Shown here one piece after another: positions 62,075 through 64,000 of a DNA stretch of 64,000 nt. This DNA is from Pseudopedobacter sp044361595. GTDB taxonomy: Bacteria; Bacteroidota; Bacteroidia; Sphingobacteriales; Sphingobacteriaceae. The DNA lies in assembly GCA_044361595.1 (NCBI GenBank), contig JBIKIN010000005.1:1-64000 (forward strand), read 5' to 3'. Each line of letters begins with the position of its first letter. Within the stretch, counting starts at the first letter, position 1. The translations under genes and the position numbers were made by a program. The notes beneath the pieces are model-generated. The model was not told where the DNA came from and did not search any database. It worked only from the letters and a program-made list of their open reading frames with translations.

Positions 62075-63505
62075 ATGAAAATTATTCAAAAAAAGACCAA
62101 GATAGTTGCAACACTTGGTCCAGCGTCAGCAAACAAAGATGTTTTATTATCGATGATTAAAGCTGGTGTAGATGTTTGCCGTTTAAATTTTTCTCATGGT
62201 AAAACAGAAGATCATTTAAAAGTTATCCATACCATTCGCGAGATTAACCAAAAATATAAAACCAATGTAGGCATATTAGCCGATTTACAAGGTCCAAAAA
62301 TTAGAATAGGATTAGTAAAAGATGGTGGTATTAATTTGATAAATGGCACTCATGTAAAAATTACCACCAAAGAATGTATAGGAGATGACGATCAAATTTA
62401 CATTACTTACGAAACATTCCCACAAGATGTAAAAGCTGGCGAAATTATTTTATTAGATGATGGTAAACTGCAATTAAAAGTTGTAGAAACTAATAGAAAA
62501 GATACTGTAATATGTGAAGTTGTTCACGGTGGCATATTAACATCAAGAAAAGGAGTTAATTTACCAAACACCAAGGTTTCTATCCCATCTTTAACTGAAG
62601 AAGATTTAGAAAACCTAGATTTTGCATTAGAAAACGATGTGGAATGGATTGGTTTATCTTTTGTACGTAAAGCAGAAGATATTATCGATTTGAAAAGAAT
62701 TATCAGCAGAAGCGGTAAAACAGCTAGAGTTATTGCAAAAATAGAAAAGCCAGAGGCTATCGAAAACATAGATGCCATTATTGAAGTTACAGACGGTGTA
62801 ATGGTTGCTCGTGGTGATTTAGGTGTTGAAATGCCTTTAGAGGAAGTGCCGGTTTTGCAAAAAATGATTGCAAGAAAATGCAACATAGCTTCAAAACCTG
62901 TAATTGTAGCTACACAAATGTTAGAGAGCATGATTACCACTCCTCGCCCAACAAGAGCAGAGGTAAACGACGTTGCAAACTCGGTATTAGATGGTGCAGA
63001 TGCAGTGATGCTTAGCGGAGAGACATCCGTAGGAGAGTTTCCTTTAATCGTAATTGAAACCATGAGCAAAATTGTTAAGCATGTAGAAGATACTTCTTAT
63101 CCTTATTACAAAGAGAAAGCATTAGACGAAACTTCTGCCACTTACATGGCCGATGCTGTTTGTAGTTCTGCCGTATTTTTAGCAGAAAAAACCAATGCAG
63201 CAGGTATTGTTTCTATGACATCTTCTGGTTACACAGCCTTCCAAATTTGTAGCCACAGACCAAAAGCAGGTACTTTTATTTTTACATCTAATAACAATCT
63301 TTTAAATACCTTAAGTTTATTATGGGGAGTTAAAGGTTTTTACTACGATAAATTTGATAGTACAGATAAAACCATTAGCGAAGTAAATAAAATCTTAAAA
63401 GCAGAAAAGATTATCGAGTCGGGTGACTTGGTTATTAACACCGCTGCTATTCCAATCGAAAAGAAAGGAAAAACCAATATGATTAAGGTTACCGTTATTG
63501 AGTAA
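62075..63505 (+). CDS. pyk: Pyruvate kinase
   Basis: A 476-residue glycolytic enzyme converting phosphoenolpyruvate and ADP to pyruvate and ATP. Visible blocks: KTKIVATLGPAS, CRLNFSHG, ADLQGPKIRIG, the active-site region VIAKIEKPEAIENID, GVMVARGDLGVEMP, and PTRAEVNDVANSVLDGADAVMLSGETSVGEFP. The C-terminal domain is the standard single copy. It has its own promoter and, with the IPExxxVDY gene upstream, follows the usual Bacteroidota order. Confidence 0.98.
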   Translation: MKIIQKKTKIVATLGPASANKDVLLSMIKAGVDVCRLNFSHGKTEDHLKVIHTIREINQKYKTNVGILADLQGPKIRIGLVKDGGINLINGTHVKITTKECIGDDDQIYITYETFPQDVKAGEIILLDDGKLQLKVVETNRKDTVICEVVHGGILTSRKGVNLPNTKVSIPSLTEEDLENLDFALENDVEWIGLSFVRKAEDIIDLKRIISRSGKTARVIAKIEKPEAIENIDAIIEVTDGVMVARGDLGVEMPLEEVPVLQKMIARKCNIASKPVIVATQMLESMITTPRPTRAEVNDVANSVLDGADAVMLSGETSVGEFPLIVIETMSKIVKHVEDTSYPYYKEKALDETSATYMADAVCSSAVFLAEKTNAAGIVSMTSSGYTAFQICSHRPKAGTFIFTSNNNLLNTLSLLWGVKGFYYDKFDSTDKTISEVNKILKAEKIIESGDLVINTAAIPIEKKGKTNMIKVTVIE

Positions 63506-63516
63506 AATAAATATTA

Positions 63517-63636
63517 GGGCGTTAGGGCAGGCTATCCCTGCCCGTTCCGTTCAGGCGGGCACTATAGTTTTTTGTTTTGTCCTTCGACTCCGCTCAGGAT
63601 AACAAACAAAAAAGCTACCATTGCTATCCTTAACGC
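63517..63636 (-). repeat. Intergenic inverted-end repeat, copy 5
   Basis: Read on the minus strand it begins GCGTTAAGGATAGCAATGG and ends CCTGCCCTAACGCCC, with ends GCGTTA/TAACGC exactly inverted. Inside are the TGAGCGGAGTCGAA motif and a GC-rich hairpin GCCCG/CGGGC. It fills the gap between converging pyk and the helicase gene. Confidence 0.7.
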
Positions 63637-63641
63637 AAATA

Positions 63642-63680
63642 AAAAGCTGTTTTAAGAAAATTTCTTAAAACAGCTTTTTT
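63642..63680. terminator. Bidirectional intrinsic terminator between pyk and the helicase gene
   Basis: AAAAGCTGTTTTAAGAAA and its exact complement TTTCTTAAAACAGCTTTT form an 18-bp palindrome with T-runs on either side, able to end both converging transcripts. Confidence 0.92.
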
Positions 63681-63703
63681 GTTTTCACAAGGTTTATAAA
63701 AAC

Positions 63704-64000
63704 TTAATCCATTTCCAATTTACCAATCATCTTAGCCACTCTTTCTTCTACAGTTTCTGTACTTAGCTTTTCTCGATTTAACCGATCAACCATCACTGGA
63801 AAAGCGAAAGGAGATGGGCCTTCCGTTATTTTAATAATAATTTTTTGTTCTTGTATTCGCTTTAAGGCAGCCCTTAATCTAAACTCTTCTAATTGATAAG
63901 CTAAGGCTTCGTTATATGCTTGTCTTACCAAAAGATTATCTTTTTCGTATTCGTTAAATACATCAAACAGCAAAGATGTAGAAGACTGTAAATGTTTATT
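63704..64000 (-). CDS. Lhr-like, ligase-associated DExH-box helicase (C-terminal end only)
   Basis: The frame is open to the right edge, so only the last 98 residues are present. NLLVRQAYNEALAYQLEEFRLRAALKRI followed by TEGPSPFAFPVMVDRLNREKLS and the RVAKM tail is the characteristic C-terminus of the DExH helicases found next to ATP-dependent DNA ligases in DNA-damage-response clusters. An internal TTG at 63973 is not the start, because upstream codons (HLQSSTSLLFDVF) match the family too. The partner ligase, nuclease and phosphoesterase genes would lie beyond the window. Confidence 0.88.
   Translation of the reverse strand, partial: NKHLQSSTSLLFDVFNEYEKDNLLVRQAYNEALAYQLEEFRLRAALKRIQEQKIIIKITEGPSPFAFPVMVDRLNREKLSTETVEERVAKMIGKLEMD

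Overview
The window is AT-rich DNA from a member of the Bacteroidota, most likely the Sphingobacteriaceae (Pedobacter-like). This rests on several signs: a SusC/SusD pair, a gliding lipoprotein GldD, a type IX secretion C-terminal domain, IPExxxVDY, DUF4270 and DUF2723 proteins, futalosine-pathway menaquinone genes, a B. fragilis-type promoter (TTTG, 20 bp, TATATTTG) in front of the tRNA, and TTG as a repeated start codon. The species call is inference. No rRNA, CRISPR array, integrase or intact insertion sequence was seen. One tRNA (Gln, anticodon TTG) is present.

Layout. 1-1.9 kb: a tail-fibre-like surface protein with 78-bp tandem repeats, running off the left edge, preceded by a small protein with a type IX sorting domain. 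2-13 kb: mostly single genes (membrane acyltransferase, M28 peptidase, beta-CASP nuclease, aldehyde dehydrogenase, TPR protein, phosphosulfolactate synthase, aroE). 13.4-17.2 kb: gldD, an alpha/beta hydrolase, an MBL hydrolase and a LolC/E-type permease, closely packed. 17.2-20 kb: a very AT-rich accessory island. It holds three small secreted proteins of one cysteine-pair family, a frameshifted fourth copy, and an orphan HExxH metallopeptidase-like domain; it resembles a toxin-tip/immunity locus. 20-25.6 kb: rplY, prs, tRNA-Gln, mqnB-mqnD, then the pterin genes and fabD. 25.7-35.3 kb: a 1228-residue histidine kinase with a large outer-membrane protein, and an opposing beta-barrel receptor. 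35.4-42.2 kb: padR-pspC and an isolated SusC/SusD pair. 42.9-51.3 kb, minus strand: a DUF2723 glycosyltransferase, and a block of GT5-like protein, DUF4270 lipoprotein, glmS and oxyR. 51.4-58.6 kb, plus strand: panC-panD-flippase-like-heptose adenylyltransferase, acyl-CoA dehydrogenase, TlpA lipoprotein and rarA. 59.1-63.5 kb: the acpP-fabF-rnc operon divergent from IPExxxVDY and pyk. The right edge cuts an Lhr-like helicase.

Most genes are housekeeping: lipid synthesis (fabD, acpP, fabF), coenzymes (panC, panD, menaquinone, pterins), cell-envelope precursors (glmS, heptose) and nucleotide supply (prs). The parts most worth a second look are the 17.2-20 kb island, the repeat-bearing fibre gene, and a family of roughly 80-120 bp intergenic elements with inverted ends. 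Five copies of that family occur here (near 6.3, 9.5, 13.2, 54.3 and 63.5 kb).
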